Part shown: positions 9,645 to 19,886 of the stretch, in pieces
How the letters are laid out: each line of letters opens with the position of its first letter
How positions within the stretch are numbered: the first letter of the stretch is position 1
Source of the DNA: Nitratireductor luteus
Lineage (GTDB): Bacteria; Pseudomonadota; Alphaproteobacteria; Rhizobiales; Rhizobiaceae
NCBI RefSeq assembly: GCF_026162365.1
Contig: NZ_JAOANW010000009.1
Span: 186,001 to 250,000, forward strand
Length of the DNA stretch: 64,000 nt
Direction of reading: 5' to 3'
Program-made: the position numbers and the translations under genes
The notes under the pieces: model-generated
The model's database searches: none
Told to the model about the DNA's origin: nothing
What the model saw: only the letters and a program-made list of their open reading frames with translations

Positions 9645-10190
9645 ATGCACGCATCGCTTCGCAAATTTGCCATCCTGCCGCTCGCGGCGCTGCTGTCGGC
9701 GGGCGTCGCCCAGACGGCCGCCGCTTCGGAGCGCGAGAAGCGCTTTTTCGAGCAGATGGAGGGCGAATGGTCGGGGCCGGGGGAGATCGTCGCCGGCAAG
9801 TACAAGGGCACGAAGTTCGTCTGCAAGTTCGCCGGCACCACGCCGGACGGCAAGATCGGCATGGCCCTCGATGGAGGCTGCCGCGTCGGCGTGATCAACC
9901 AGGAGATGTCCGCACGCATCGAACGCTCGCAGTCGGGCTATCGCGGCTCGTTCCTGGATGGCGCCAAAGGCAAGGGTCTCGACGTCGTGGGCGGTTCCGT
10001 CAAGGACAAATACGTCGTCTTCGCACTGCACCGCAACGAGCTCACCGGCGCCATGCGCGCCCAGATCAACGACAAGGATACGATGAACGTGACCATCTCC
10101 GTCCATGTGGACGAGGAACTGGTTCCCGTCATCGGCATGAACCTCAAGCGGCTGGACGCGCGTACCGTCGGCGCGCTCAGTGCGCAGTAG
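9645..10190 (+). CDS. conserved exported protein of unknown function
   Basis: 181 residues. Residues 1-28 form a signal peptide (charged start, hydrophobic LPLAALLSAGVAQTAAA, then ASE). The mature part is rich in glycine and beta-strand-like segments and contains only two cysteines, C60 and C79, which could form a disulfide in the periplasm. I do not recognise a named family. Its 3' end overlaps the convergent folK gene by 14 bases. Confidence 0.7.
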   Translation: MHASLRKFAILPLAALLSAGVAQTAAASEREKRFFEQMEGEWSGPGEIVAGKYKGTKFVCKFAGTTPDGKIGMALDGGCRVGVINQEMSARIERSQSGYRGSFLDGAKGKGLDVVGGSVKDKYVVFALHRNELTGAMRAQINDKDTMNVTISVHVDEELVPVIGMNLKRLDARTVGALSAQ

Positions 10191-10725
10191 CCTTCAAGGC
10201 AGACCGCCACCAGCCGCCATCGCTGCTGGCGGGCTCTATTCCGGCCTGGTCCAGCGCGGCCAGATGCTTTTCCACGGGTGCGCCCGCGATATGCAGGCCG
10301 GGCGCGATCTCGGCCAGCGGCCGCAGCACAAAAGCACGCTCCAGCATGCGCGGATGCGGCACTTCGAGGCCCTCCCGCGCAACATGCTCGTCTCCGTACA
10401 GAAGCAAGTCGATGTCGATGACCCGCGGGCCCCAGCGCTCATTGCGCACGCGCTTCAGGCTCCGCTCTACCCGCAGGCAGAACTCCAGCAGTTCCGCCGG
10501 TCCGAGCCGCGTCGACAGCAGACAGGCAGCGTTCAGAAAATCCGGCTGGTCAAGTTTGCCCCAGGGCGGCGTGCGATAAAGTCGGGATACGGCGAGGATC
10601 TCGTTCTCTGGTGCGGCATCGATCCGGCGCAGTGCTTCGCTCATGGCATGCGCGGGCTTGCCGATATTCCCGCCGAACCCCAGAAACGCCCGCGCTGGCG
10701 TGACGGCGCTATTGCGGCCAGACAA
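10177..10725 (-). CDS. folK: 2-amino-4-hydroxy-6-hydroxymethyldihydropteridine diphosphokinase
   Basis: 182 residues. The start FLGFGGNIGKP, YRTPPWG and RWGPRVIDIDLLLYG (the magnesium-binding DxD region) identify HPPK. It transfers pyrophosphate from ATP to the pterin just before condensation by FolP. It overlaps the folB 3' end by 17 bases, so folP-folB-folK form one unit. Confidence 0.96.
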   Translation of the reverse strand: MSGRNSAVTPARAFLGFGGNIGKPAHAMSEALRRIDAAPENEILAVSRLYRTPPWGKLDQPDFLNAACLLSTRLGPAELLEFCLRVERSLKRVRNERWGPRVIDIDLLLYGDEHVAREGLEVPHPRMLERAFVLRPLAEIAPGLHIAGAPVEKHLAALDQAGIEPASSDGGWWRSALKATAH

Positions 10726-11074
10726 CCGTCACCTCGACATGGTCCAGCACGCCTGGCACCGGCGCATTAGGTTTGCGGATCGTGATCTGGGCTCGCGTGA
10801 TCTCTTCGAAGCGCGCGCACAGCGTCTTGGCCACTTCCAGCGCCAGCGCCTCGATCAGAAACCGCCGCTTGCCGGTTATGATCTTCTCGATCTCGCTGAA
10901 GGCTACGCCATAATCGACGGTTCCGGCGATGGAATCTTCCTCCAGCGCATGACCTGGATCGACCTCCAGCAAGGCATCGACATAGAAACGTTGGCCAAGC
11001 CGCTCCTCCTCGTCAAGCACGCCGTGGCGTGCGAAGAAGGCGCAGTTCTTCATGTGGATCGTGTATCGGGGCAT
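10709..11074 (-). CDS. folB: dihydroneopterin aldolase
   Basis: 121 residues, the normal subunit size. FFARHGVLDEEERLGQRF is the FolB signature with the substrate-binding glutamate, and the VDYGVAFSEIEKI segment is conserved. It cleaves dihydroneopterin to 6-hydroxymethyl-dihydropterin and glycolaldehyde. It lies 9 bases after folP and overlaps folK. Confidence 0.95.
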   Translation of the reverse strand: MPRYTIHMKNCAFFARHGVLDEEERLGQRFYVDALLEVDPGHALEEDSIAGTVDYGVAFSEIEKIITGKRRFLIEALALEVAKTLCARFEEITRAQITIRKPNAPVPGVLDHVEVTVVWPQ

Positions 11075-11083
11075 GGTATCTCC

Positions 11084-11914
11084 TCAACCTGCCGCCAGCA
11101 TAGCATCGGCGACCAGCAGCGCGTCCCTGTTTTCCGCGACATCATGCACACGGAAAACCGACGCGCCGCGCATGCGCAGCAGCGCGCTGGTGGCCGCCGT
11201 ACCCGCCGCCCGCGATCCCGCCTCGCGCCCCGTCAGATGCCCAATGAAACGCTTGCGCGACGTGCCTACAAGAAGGGGGAGCCCCAAGCCTCCAAGCTCG
11301 CCGAATCGCGCCATGATCTCTACATTCTCCGCCGGATCCTTGGCGAAGCCGAATCCCGGGTCGAGCACGATCTGCGCGTCGCCAACACCGGCTTCGCGGG
11401 CGATCTCTACGGAGCGCCGCAGGAATGCGAACTGGTCGGAGATGACATCGGGCAGTTTTTCACGCTCCCGCCCCGTGTGCATCAGCACAAGGCCCGCGCC
11501 GGTCTCGGCCGCCACCCGGGCAAGGCCCGCCTCCTTGTGCAGCCCCCATACGTCGTTGACGATATGGGCGCCCGCCTCGACCGCCAAGCCGGCGGTCTCG
11601 GCGCGATAGGTGTCGATTGACAGGATGATATCCTCGTCGCCGGCCAGCGCCTCGATCACCGGCAGCACGCGAGCCTGCTCCTCCGCAGCGCTTACCGCTT
11701 CGCCTCCGGGCCGGGTCGATTCGCCGCCGACATCGATGATGTCCGCGCCCTCCTCCCGCATTTCGCGCGCACGAGCGACGGCGCTGTCGATGGCCTCGTA
11801 CCGTCCGCCATCGGAGAAGCTGTCCGGCGTGACGTTGAGTATGCCCATGATGCGTGCGCGGGGGCCGAGCTCGAGCCCGCACCCGTGCGCCAATTGCCAA
11901 ATATGCCGCTTCAT
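11084..11914 (-). CDS. folP: dihydropteroate synthase
   Basis: 276 residues. NVTPDSFSDGG near the N-terminus and GGESTRPGG are the pterin- and phosphate-binding signatures; SIDTYRAETA and VGTSRKRFIG follow. The enzyme joins the activated pterin to p-aminobenzoate and is the sulfonamide target. First gene of the folP-folB-folK unit. The divergent DUF922 gene begins about 160 bases away. Confidence 0.96.
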   Translation of the reverse strand: MKRHIWQLAHGCGLELGPRARIMGILNVTPDSFSDGGRYEAIDSAVARAREMREEGADIIDVGGESTRPGGEAVSAAEEQARVLPVIEALAGDEDIILSIDTYRAETAGLAVEAGAHIVNDVWGLHKEAGLARVAAETGAGLVLMHTGREREKLPDVISDQFAFLRRSVEIAREAGVGDAQIVLDPGFGFAKDPAENVEIMARFGELGGLGLPLLVGTSRKRFIGHLTGREAGSRAAGTAATSALLRMRGASVFRVHDVAENRDALLVADAMLAAG

Positions 11915-12075
11915 AAATCACACCTCTATCGCGCCGCTCGCACTTTGATCATCGCCATGTCCGGTGCTGTAGCCGACGACCACCGGCCTCACAACCTGCC
12001 GGCACCGAACATCCCTCAAAGATTTCCATTGCCGTCGCCGCCTGCGTGGCGCAATCATGGTCCATGAGGTGCCGT

Positions 12076-12687
12076 ATGAAAACGACATTCGTCCTGCCGC
12101 TGCTCATGTGCCTGGCCGCCACAGGCGCGTCGGCGGCTTCAATGTCGCGTTCATACAGTTACTTCCCGATCGGCGGCCTCACCCTGCCGGAAATCGAGAG
12201 CCAGCTGCGCACGCGCGGTCCGAAACTCGAAAGCACCGGCACGCGCCATCCCGGCGCGACCAATCTCGAATTCAACACGAGTGTCGATTATGTCGAGCGG
12301 GATGGCCGCTGCCGTGTCTCCAACGCGACGGTATCGGTCAAGGCCAAGGTGACGCTGCCCCGCTGGCGCAACCGCAACCGTGCCAAGCAGGAAGTGCGCC
12401 TCATTTGGGACACGCTGGCCAAGGACATAAAGCGCCATGAGGAAAGCCACCTCAGCATCGCCAAGAATCACGCCCGACAGCTCGAGGACGCAATTGGCGG
12501 CATGGTGGGAACCGGTTCCTGCTCGGCGCTCGAAAAGCGAGTCCAGGCCAAGGCAGCCAAAGTCCTGGCCCAGCACGACGCCGCTCAGGAACGCTTCGAC
12601 CGTATCGAGAGCATCAATTTCGAAAGCCGCATAATGCGACTTCTGCGCTACCGCCTTGAGCAGATCGAGGCCGGTCGTCTGAAATAG
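12076..12687 (+). CDS. DUF922 putative zinc-dependent protease, exported
   Basis: 203 residues from the ATG at 12076, chosen because GAGGT precedes it and a signal peptide (residues 1-21, ending ASAAS) starts there. The central RHEESHLSIAKNHA has the HExxH motif that defines the DUF922 family of predicted periplasmic metallopeptidases. The C-terminal third is helical and charged. Substrate unknown. Convergent with the ferredoxin reductase gene, 28 bases apart. Confidence 0.85.
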   Translation: MKTTFVLPLLMCLAATGASAASMSRSYSYFPIGGLTLPEIESQLRTRGPKLESTGTRHPGATNLEFNTSVDYVERDGRCRVSNATVSVKAKVTLPRWRNRNRAKQEVRLIWDTLAKDIKRHEESHLSIAKNHARQLEDAIGGMVGTGSCSALEKRVQAKAAKVLAQHDAAQERFDRIESINFESRIMRLLRYRLEQIEAGRLK

Positions 12688-12715
12688 ACGGTCCGAAATC
12701 ATCGCCCCACCCGCG

Positions 12716-13765
<1,050 letters not shown>

Positions 13766-14086
13766 CTATGCCTGGCGCTCAGGCACTTGAACGACCAACC
13801 CGTCCAACTCGTCGCTCACCCTGATCTGGCATGAAAGGCGCGAATTCGGCCGCACATCGTAGGCAAAGTCGAGCATGTCCTCCTCCATCACCTCCGGCCC
13901 GCCGACCGCATCCGTCCATTCCTCGTCGACATAGACGTGGCAGGTGGCGCATGCGCACGCCCCGCCGCACTCAGCCTCGATTCCCGGCACGCCGTTGCGG
14001 ATGGCGTTTTCCATCACCGTCGAACCGTTCTCGGCGTCGACCTCGAACCTTGTGCCGTCAAATGCGATGAATGTCAGTCTGGTCAT
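13766..14086 (-). CDS. [2Fe-2S] ferredoxin, adrenodoxin type
   Basis: 106 residues. Four cluster cysteines are visible: CGGACACATC gives C-x5-C-x2-C, and the fourth is in [15 protein letters not shown]. This is the adrenodoxin/putidaredoxin-like class used to feed electrons to cytochrome P450s, Fe-S assembly or heme enzymes. Immediately upstream of the reductase gene on the same strand, so together they form an NADPH-to-ferredoxin chain. The final acceptor is not encoded nearby. Confidence 0.94.
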   Translation of the reverse strand: MTRLTFIAFDGTRFEVDAENGSTVMENAIRNGVPGIEAECGGACACATCHVYVDEEWTDAVGGPEVMEEDMLDFAYDVRPNSRLSCQIRVSDELDGLVVQVPERQA

Positions 14087-14253
14087 GCGTCGATCCTGCA
14101 GTTCTACAGCGCCCTTCGCACTCTTGGGCGCATGGGACGCAGTAAATTATCGAATCCGCGTATCGCACTTTCCGAATTCGAAAGCACGAGGCGCAGTCAG
14201 GAGCCCGAGATAAGGGTTGCAGGAAGCCTGTCAACTGGCCGGACCGAACCGCG

Positions 14254-14583
14254 CTACGACGAAGCGGCCCGCATCTCGACAAGATGACGTGTCTGGCGCG
14301 CGGCCTCGATCAGCGCTTCCAGGTCCGCCGCCTCCTGGCGCCCGGTTTCGATGCGGGCGGCCGCGTCGGCCAGCGCATGGGCGCCCAGAGCCCGCGCCGA
14401 CCCGGCCAGCGCATGTGCCATTTCGCGACGAACCCTGTCGTCCGCCGCCGCGATGCCGGTCTGAATATCGGAAATCTGCTGCAGGAAAAGCTGAAGCACC
14501 TCGCGCTCCAGCATCTTGTCGCCAAGGGTCTGCCGTTCTAGCTGTATCAGATCGAACAACCGTCTCTCAATCGTTTCGCTCAT
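14254..14583 (-). CDS. Hpt (histidine phosphotransfer) domain protein
   Basis: 109 residues from the ATG at 14583 (MSETIERRLFDLIQLERQ); the open frame upstream to 14721 has no support. The segment MAHALAGSARALGA carries the phosphorylatable histidine in an Hpt-like H-x-L-x-G-S-A-x-x-L-G pattern inside an all-alpha protein. It would pass phosphate between a hybrid kinase and a response regulator. No kinase or receiver gene lies in the window, though a SixA-like phosphatase is about 8 kb away. Confidence 0.82.
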   Translation of the reverse strand: MSETIERRLFDLIQLERQTLGDKMLEREVLQLFLQQISDIQTGIAAADDRVRREMAHALAGSARALGAHALADAAARIETGRQEAADLEALIEAARQTRHLVEMRAASS

Positions 14584-14847
14584 ATAGTCCAGTTCCCGCC
14601 AGCATCGTCCGACTGCGAGAATGGCCGGGAAACGATGTCTGCACAAGGCGTTAATGGAAAGGTCCAAAAATCCTTGCTCCCGCCATATTCGCGTTAACCT
14701 TATGTTTAAACTTCTGGGCATCGTCGTGAAAACGTGTTTCCAACGATTGCCTGTGCCACTACGATACGGGTTGGCGAGTTTTGGGCGTAGTGTGGGTTAC
14801 GAGGACCCTAGCGGGAAGACCCATGCCAGTAACAGGGTGACGGCGGA

Positions 14848-17800
14848 ATGGCTCGAAACACAACGAAAAAAACGGCACCGCAGGACGACTTCGCGAAAGA
14901 GCTTGAAGAAGCGCTTGAGCTTGAGGTGTCCGATTTTGCACTCACCGACGATGGCGACCTCGATATAGCCGCTTCGATGGAGGATCTGGAGGCACAGATA
15001 TCCATGGCGGCCGAGGAACTGGCCAGGGAAGGTCGCTCGGATAGCGACGCCCCTGCCAAGACCGGGAAAGAGCCGAAGAGAGCCACCCTAGAGCCGGCGA
15101 AGGCCGAAGCTTCCAAAACGAAGCATACGGATTCGGATCACCCGGCCCCGGAGGCTGCCGGGGAAACAGCGTCACGGCAGGACAATCTGTCGCCGGCCCC
15201 CGTCACACCCTCCGCTTTCTCGCCTGCCAATGACGACCAGCAGCGTTCCCACGATACGTTCGGCAGCAAACTTGCCAGCCAACCGCCGCGTACCACCTAC
15301 TGGATGGCCGCCGTGCTTTCCGTATTGTGGGTCGCCGGCGCTGCGATGTTGGGCCACTTGCTCTATTCGCCCGAAATCTGGCGGATTCGTTCGATCCAGG
15401 GCATTTTGGCTGCACCGCATACAATCGGCCTGTTGGTCGGCGCGCTGGTTCCTGTTCTGCTCTTCTGGGCCTTCGCCATCATGGTGCGCCGCGCGCAGGA
15501 GATGCGTATCGCAGCCCAGCAGATGGCCGAAATGGCCTTCCGCCTTACCGAGCCCGAAAATCTGGCGCAGGATCGTGTGATGATGGTCGGCCAGGCCGTG
15601 CGCCGCGAGGTGCAGGCCATGGGCGACGGCATCGAGCGCACGCTGGCGCGCGCCGTCGAACTTGAGACCCTGGTCCACACCGAGGTCAACGAACTGGAGC
15701 GCGCCTATTCCGAAAACGAGACCCGCATCCGCTTGCTGGTCGACAGCCTCGGCAGCGAGCGTGAAGGCATCGTCAGCCACGCCGAGCGTGTCCGCGCGTC
15801 CATTACCGGAGCCCACGAGATCCTCAAGGAGGAACTGGACTCCGCCGGCGAACAGATCCGCATCAGCGTGGACAGCGCCTCGCAGCGCCTCACCTCCTCT
15901 CTTGCGCAATCCGGCGACGGGCTGGTGGAACGCATCAGCAGCACCGGCGAGAACATCTACAAGGCCGTGGACGAACGGGTCGCAACGATCTCCGATCGCA
16001 TCACCACGTCCGGCGATGCCGTCGCCAAACTGCTCGACACACGCATCGCCTCGCTCGGATCTTCGAGCGACGACCTCATGCAGCGCCTCAGCGAGGCCAC
16101 CGCCGGCATCGGTCAGACGATCGACCACCGCGCCGAGGAACTCACGTCCCGCGTCCGCAAGTCCGGCGACGACGTTTCCGGTCTGCTGGATTCGCGCATT
16201 GCCTCCCTCGCTGCCTCTGGCGACGAACTGGTGCGCCGTCTCGACGAAACCACGGCCGGCGTCGGTCAGGCCATCGGCCACCGCGCCGAGGAACTCACGT
16301 CCCGCGTCCAAAAATCCGGTGACGACCTTGCCGGCATGTTGGACGCGCGCATCGCCTCCCTCGGCACCTCCGGCGACGAGCTGGTGCGCCGCCTCGACGA
16401 GACCACGGCCGGCGTCGGCCGGCTCCTCGACGACCGCGGCAACGAGCTTACAAATCGCGTGCAGGCAACGGGCGACAGCGTGGCGGGACTGCTCGACGCG
16501 CGCATTGCGTCCTTGTCGGACCGCACCGACGAAGCAACGCGCTCGCTGAGCGAGACCTTCGACAGCCGGGTGTCCGGCCTCTTGTCGTCGGTAGGCGATG
16601 CCTCCAGCAGGCTGAACGCCGAGTTCGACACGCGACTCGGCCAGCTTGAACGGTCGCTTTCCGAGCGCGGACAATCACTTATCGAAGAATTCTCGACTCG
16701 TGCCGAAGCACTCGACACGGGCATGCAGAAGCTTAACGCGGCCCTCGATGCGCGTGCGCGCAGCATCAACGAGTCGCTGGTCGAGCGCAGCCGGGAGATC
16801 GCCGACACCTTCGCCCGTGGTAAGCAGGATGTGTCGGCAGCGATCGAAAGCGGCAAGTCGGCGATTGACAGCGAGCTTGCTGATATCGTCGCCTCCACCT
16901 CGATCATGCTTGAAGGTAAGGCCGAAGATTTCGCCCGCCGCCTTGAAGACGGCCAGGCCATGCTCAGCGCTCGCCTCGACGGCGATCTTGGCCGGTTCGA
17001 TTCCATTCAGGCCCGCATGGACGAAGCCGTCGGTCGTCAGGTGCAGGCCTTTTCCGAGAACCAGGACAGACTGGCCACCCTCCTTGAAGCCGATCTGGAA
17101 AAGCTCAACGAAGCGCGCAGTGCGTTCCAGGAACGCATCGAAGGCCAGTTGGAGAAGCTGTCGGAGACGCGCAGCACGTTTGCCGCGGCACTAGACCAGG
17201 ATATCGCCAAGATCGGCGAACGCCGCGAGGAACTGACCGCCGCTATCGGCGCCGATATCGAGCGCATCAACGCCGCCTTCAGTGCCCATACCGGCGTGAT
17301 CGAAGAGCGCACCAGCACCATGGAGAAGGCGCTCACGGTCGGCGTCAGCAATGTGCGCCAGACGTTGGAAAACAGCGCCGGAGCGCTGGCCGGCGCACTA
17401 CGCGAAAAGGTCCTGGAAGCTACTACCTCGCTCAATGAAGAGGCCGGAAAGGTGCTCGATGGCGTCGATGCCCGCATCCAGACTCGTGTCGAGCATGCGG
17501 CGCAGACGCTCGGCCAGCAGGTGGATGCCATCGACCGCACCTTCGACGGCGCTGCCGAGCGGATCGCCACCCATACGTCGACATTCGGCGAGCATTTCGC
17601 GGATATCGACAACCGCATCGCAGCGCGCGTGTCGGAGACCGCGCAAACGCTCTCCGGCAGGGCCGAAGAAATATCCCGCACCTTTGAGCAGGTGGACAAC
17701 CGCATCGCGGCGCGCACCCACGAAACGGCGGAAACGCTGGCTGCCCGTGCCGACGCCCTCGCCCGCACCTTCGAGGAGACCGATCAGCGGATCATTGCCC

Positions 17801-19776
17801 GCACGCATCAGACGTCAGCCGAGCTCGACGCCCGCGCGGCGGCCATTGCCGAAACGCTGGGCACGGTCGAAAACCGGCTCAAATCTACCGCCGGCTCCAC
17901 TGCGTCGGCCTTCGTCAACGGCATGCTGGAAGTAGAAAAGAAGCTGACCGACAGCGCCACCCGCACCCGCGCCACGCTTGACGAGGGTCTGGGCGATGCC
18001 GAGACGCGCCTGCGCTCGTCGGCCGAACAGGCGGCACAGCACGTCAGCCAGCAGCTTTCGCGCACCCAGGCCGACCTCGTGTCCACTGCGGACACGATCG
18101 GCCAGACCTTCGCCGCCGTCAACGAGCACATCACCAAGCGCACCGGCGATACCGTCCGCACGCTCGACGAACGGACCCAGGAACTCAATGCCATGCTCGC
18201 CGGGCGTACCTCCGAGATTTCGCGCATTCTCGACGAGAGCGCGCGGCCGCTGGTCGAGCGGTTCGAGGCAAGCGGTGGTGAACTGCAGCAAAGCATTCGG
18301 GCTATCACAGACGAGACCGCCGAACGCCTTCAAAAGGAGAATGCCGCCCTGATCAACGCGCTGGCAGCCCGTACCTCCGATACGGTCGGCGCACTCGAAC
18401 AGGCCCGCAACAGGCTCTCGGGCAACGTGCAGGAGCTTCTGGCGCAGCTTGACAATTCGGGCGATCGCCTGGGTCAGCTTATCGAGCAGGCTGCCCAGAA
18501 CCTGAGCGACGTCGACAACCGCCTCGTCTCCACCACCAGCAACTTCGCCGCCAACGCGGAAAAAGCTGCCGAGACGTTCTCCAACTCCGCCAGCCTTATC
18601 AATGCCAATTCGGGTCGCCTGGCCGATTTCTCGGAGCGCACCCTGCGTGAGATCTCGGCTATCGCCAGCCGGTTCGAAGATCACAGCCGTGTTCTGGAAA
18701 GCGCATCGGAACTGCTCGACAAGGCGCAAAGCGGACTCTCCACCACACTGGAGGGGCGCCAGCAGGAGTTGCAGGCACTCGCCAGCGGCCTCGTCGAGAA
18801 ATCGGAGAACCTGCAGCGCGTGATGCAATCCTTCGAAGGATATCTGGGCCGCGCGCTCGAAACGGCGGAAGGCCGCACCAAGCAGTCTGTCGAATCCATC
18901 CGCGACGCCATTGGCGAAGTCGTGGAGGCGGCAACCGAACGCTTCGCCGGCGCGACCGACGATATCCGCCGCACCGCCACGGAAATCCGCTCCGAGTTGG
19001 AGGCGACCCGTGCCGACATGAAGCGGGGCATCGCCGAGCTTCCAGAGGAAGCCAAACAGTCCACTTCCGCCATGCGTCGCGCCATAACGGAACAGATAAA
19101 CGCACTCAAGGAACTTTCTGACATCGTTGCCAAATCAGGCAAGATGCAGAACCCGGCCAAGCCCGATGCAAACATGTCCTCACCGGCCGTGGAGCAATCC
19201 CGCCCGCCGCCTGCGCCCCAGCAGCCACGGCCGCAGCAGGCCCCCGTGTTGGAGCGCCCGGCTCCTGCCCCGGCCCGGCCGCAGCCGCGCACCGCGGCCC
19301 AGCCCGCTCCCGAACCGGCTCCCGAGGCCCAGCAGGGCGGCGGCTGGATAAGGGACCTTCTGCGCAGCGCGTCCCGCGAGGAAGAGACCGTCAATCGCAG
19401 CAAGTCGGCGGAAGCCGACCGTTCTGCGCTCCATGTGGTGGAATCGCTCAACTCCCTTTCCGTCGACATCGCCCGCGCCATCGACCATGACGCTTCCGTC
19501 GAGCTTTGGGACCGCTATCGCCGCGGCGAACGCAACGTCTTCACCCGTAGGCTCTATACGCTGAAGGGCCAGCAGACCTTTGACGAGATCCAGCGCAAGT
19601 ACCGGGGCGATGCGGACTTCCGCAAGGCGGTCGATCAGTACTGCCGCGACTTCGAGAAGCTGCTCGCCGATGTGTCGCGTTCGGACCGTGACAACATCAT
19701 GACGCAGACCTATCTCACCTCGGATACCGGCAAGGTCTATACTATGCTGGCTCATGCCAGCGGAAGGCTCCGTTGA
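14848..19776 (+). CDS. giant coiled-coil membrane protein, probable growth pole ring (GPR) homologue
   Basis: 1642 residues. Order: acidic soluble N-terminus (1-145); two membrane spans at about 150-172 and 190-212; roughly 1200 residues of predicted coiled coil with apolipoprotein A1/A4/E-like periodic helices and three near-identical 51-residue repeats (399-551); a Pro/Gln-rich linker (about 1450-1505); and a compact conserved-looking C-terminal domain (1506-1642) with WDRYRRGERNVFTRRLY. This architecture matches the Agrobacterium tumefaciens growth pole ring protein, which is about 2100 residues and needed for polar growth. Assignment is by architecture, not alignment. Transcription ends at a strong terminator 52 bases downstream. 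Confidence 0.72.
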   Translation: MARNTTKKTAPQDDFAKELEEALELEVSDFALTDDGDLDIAASMEDLEAQISMAAEELAREGRSDSDAPAKTGKEPKRATLEPAKAEASKTKHTDSDHPAPEAAGETASRQDNLSPAPVTPSAFSPANDDQQRSHDTFGSKLASQPPRTTYWMAAVLSVLWVAGAAMLGHLLYSPEIWRIRSIQGILAAPHTIGLLVGALVPVLLFWAFAIMVRRAQEMRIAAQQMAEMAFRLTEPENLAQDRVMMVGQAVRREVQAMGDGIERTLARAVELETLVHTEVNELERAYSENETRIRLLVDSLGSEREGIVSHAERVRASITGAHEILKEELDSAGEQIRISVDSASQRLTSSLAQSGDGLVERISSTGENIYKAVDERVATISDRITTSGDAVAKLLDTRIASLGSSSDDLMQRLSEATAGIGQTIDHRAEELTSRVRKSGDDVSGLLDSRIASLAASGDELVRRLDETTAGVGQAIGHRAEELTSRVQKSGDDLAGMLDARIASLGTSGDELVRRLDETTAGVGRLLDDRGNELTNRVQATGDSVAGLLDARIASLSDRTDEATRSLSETFDSRVSGLLSSVGDASSRLNAEFDTRLGQLERSLSERGQSLIEEFSTRAEALDTGMQKLNAALDARARSINESLVERSREIADTFARGKQDVSAAIESGKSAIDSELADIVASTSIMLEGKAEDFARRLEDGQAMLSARLDGDLGRFDSIQARMDEAVGRQVQAFSENQDRLATLLEADLEKLNEARSAFQERIEGQLEKLSETRSTFAAALDQDIAKIGERREELTAAIGADIERINAAFSAHTGVIEERTSTMEKALTVGVSNVRQTLENSAGALAGALREKVLEATTSLNEEAGKVLDGVDARIQTRVEHAAQTLGQQVDAIDRTFDGAAERIATHTSTFGEHFADIDNRIAARVSETAQTLSGRAEEISRTFEQVDNRIAARTHETAETLAARADALARTFEETDQRIIARTHQTSAELDARAAAIAETLGTVENRLKSTAGSTASAFVNGMLEVEKKLTDSATRTRATLDEGLGDAETRLRSSAEQAAQHVSQQLSRTQADLVSTADTIGQTFAAVNEHITKRTGDTVRTLDERTQELNAMLAGRTSEISRILDESARPLVERFEASGGELQQSIRAITDETAERLQKENAALINALAARTSDTVGALEQARNRLSGNVQELLAQLDNSGDRLGQLIEQAAQNLSDVDNRLVSTTSNFAANAEKAAETFSNSASLINANSGRLADFSERTLREISAIASRFEDHSRVLESASELLDKAQSGLSTTLEGRQQELQALASGLVEKSENLQRVMQSFEGYLGRALETAEGRTKQSVESIRDAIGEVVEAATERFAGATDDIRRTATEIRSELEATRADMKRGIAELPEEAKQSTSAMRRAITEQINALKELSDIVAKSGKMQNPAKPDANMSSPAVEQSRPPPAPQQPRPQQAPVLERPAPAPARPQPRTAAQPAPEPAPEAQQGGGWIRDLLRSASREEETVNRSKSAEADRSALHVVESLNSLSVDIARAIDHDASVELWDRYRRGERNVFTRRLYTLKGQQTFDEIQRKYRGDADFRKAVDQYCRDFEKLLADVSRSDRDNIMTQTYLTSDTGKVYTMLAHASGRLR
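16042..16520 (+). repeat. 153-bp tandem repeats inside the coiled-coil gene
   Basis: Units begin with CGCAT(C/T)GCC at 16042, 16195 and 16348, exactly 153 bases apart, and a fourth diverged unit begins at 16501. Each unit encodes 51 residues running RIASL...GDELVRRLDETTAGVG...HRAEELTSRV...KSGDD...LLD. Nucleotide identity between units two and three is high, suggesting recent duplication or gene conversion. The period keeps the reading frame. Confidence 0.85.
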
Positions 19777-19827
19777 TCGAAGTAAATTCATGGGATGCGC
19801 GGAGCATCATCCGCGCACTGACCTCAG

Positions 19828-19859
19828 GGCTTCCGGTCACGACCGGAAGCCTTTCTTTT
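19828..19859 (+). terminator. rho-independent terminator after the GPR-like gene
   Basis: GGCTTCCGGTC (19828-19838) and its exact complement GACCGGAAGCC (19841-19851) form an 11-bp inverted repeat (10 bp with a CACG loop), followed by TTTCTTTT. This is the strongest terminator in the window on the plus strand. Confidence 0.92.
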
Positions 19860-19886
19860 GCCTTAGCAAGCAAGGTAGGGGGGTGA

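Noticed and set aside
8478-10106. 542-codon open frame antisense to ycjF and the exported protein gene
   Set aside because: It overlaps two well-supported genes and has no recognisable motifs.
16042-16520. Possible CRISPR array
   Set aside because: Repeat units are 153 bases, contiguous, in frame and coding; there are no short repeats with unique spacers.
15172-16674. 500-codon open frame antisense to the coiled-coil gene
   Set aside because: Its apparent repeats are only the reverse reading of the 153-bp repeats.
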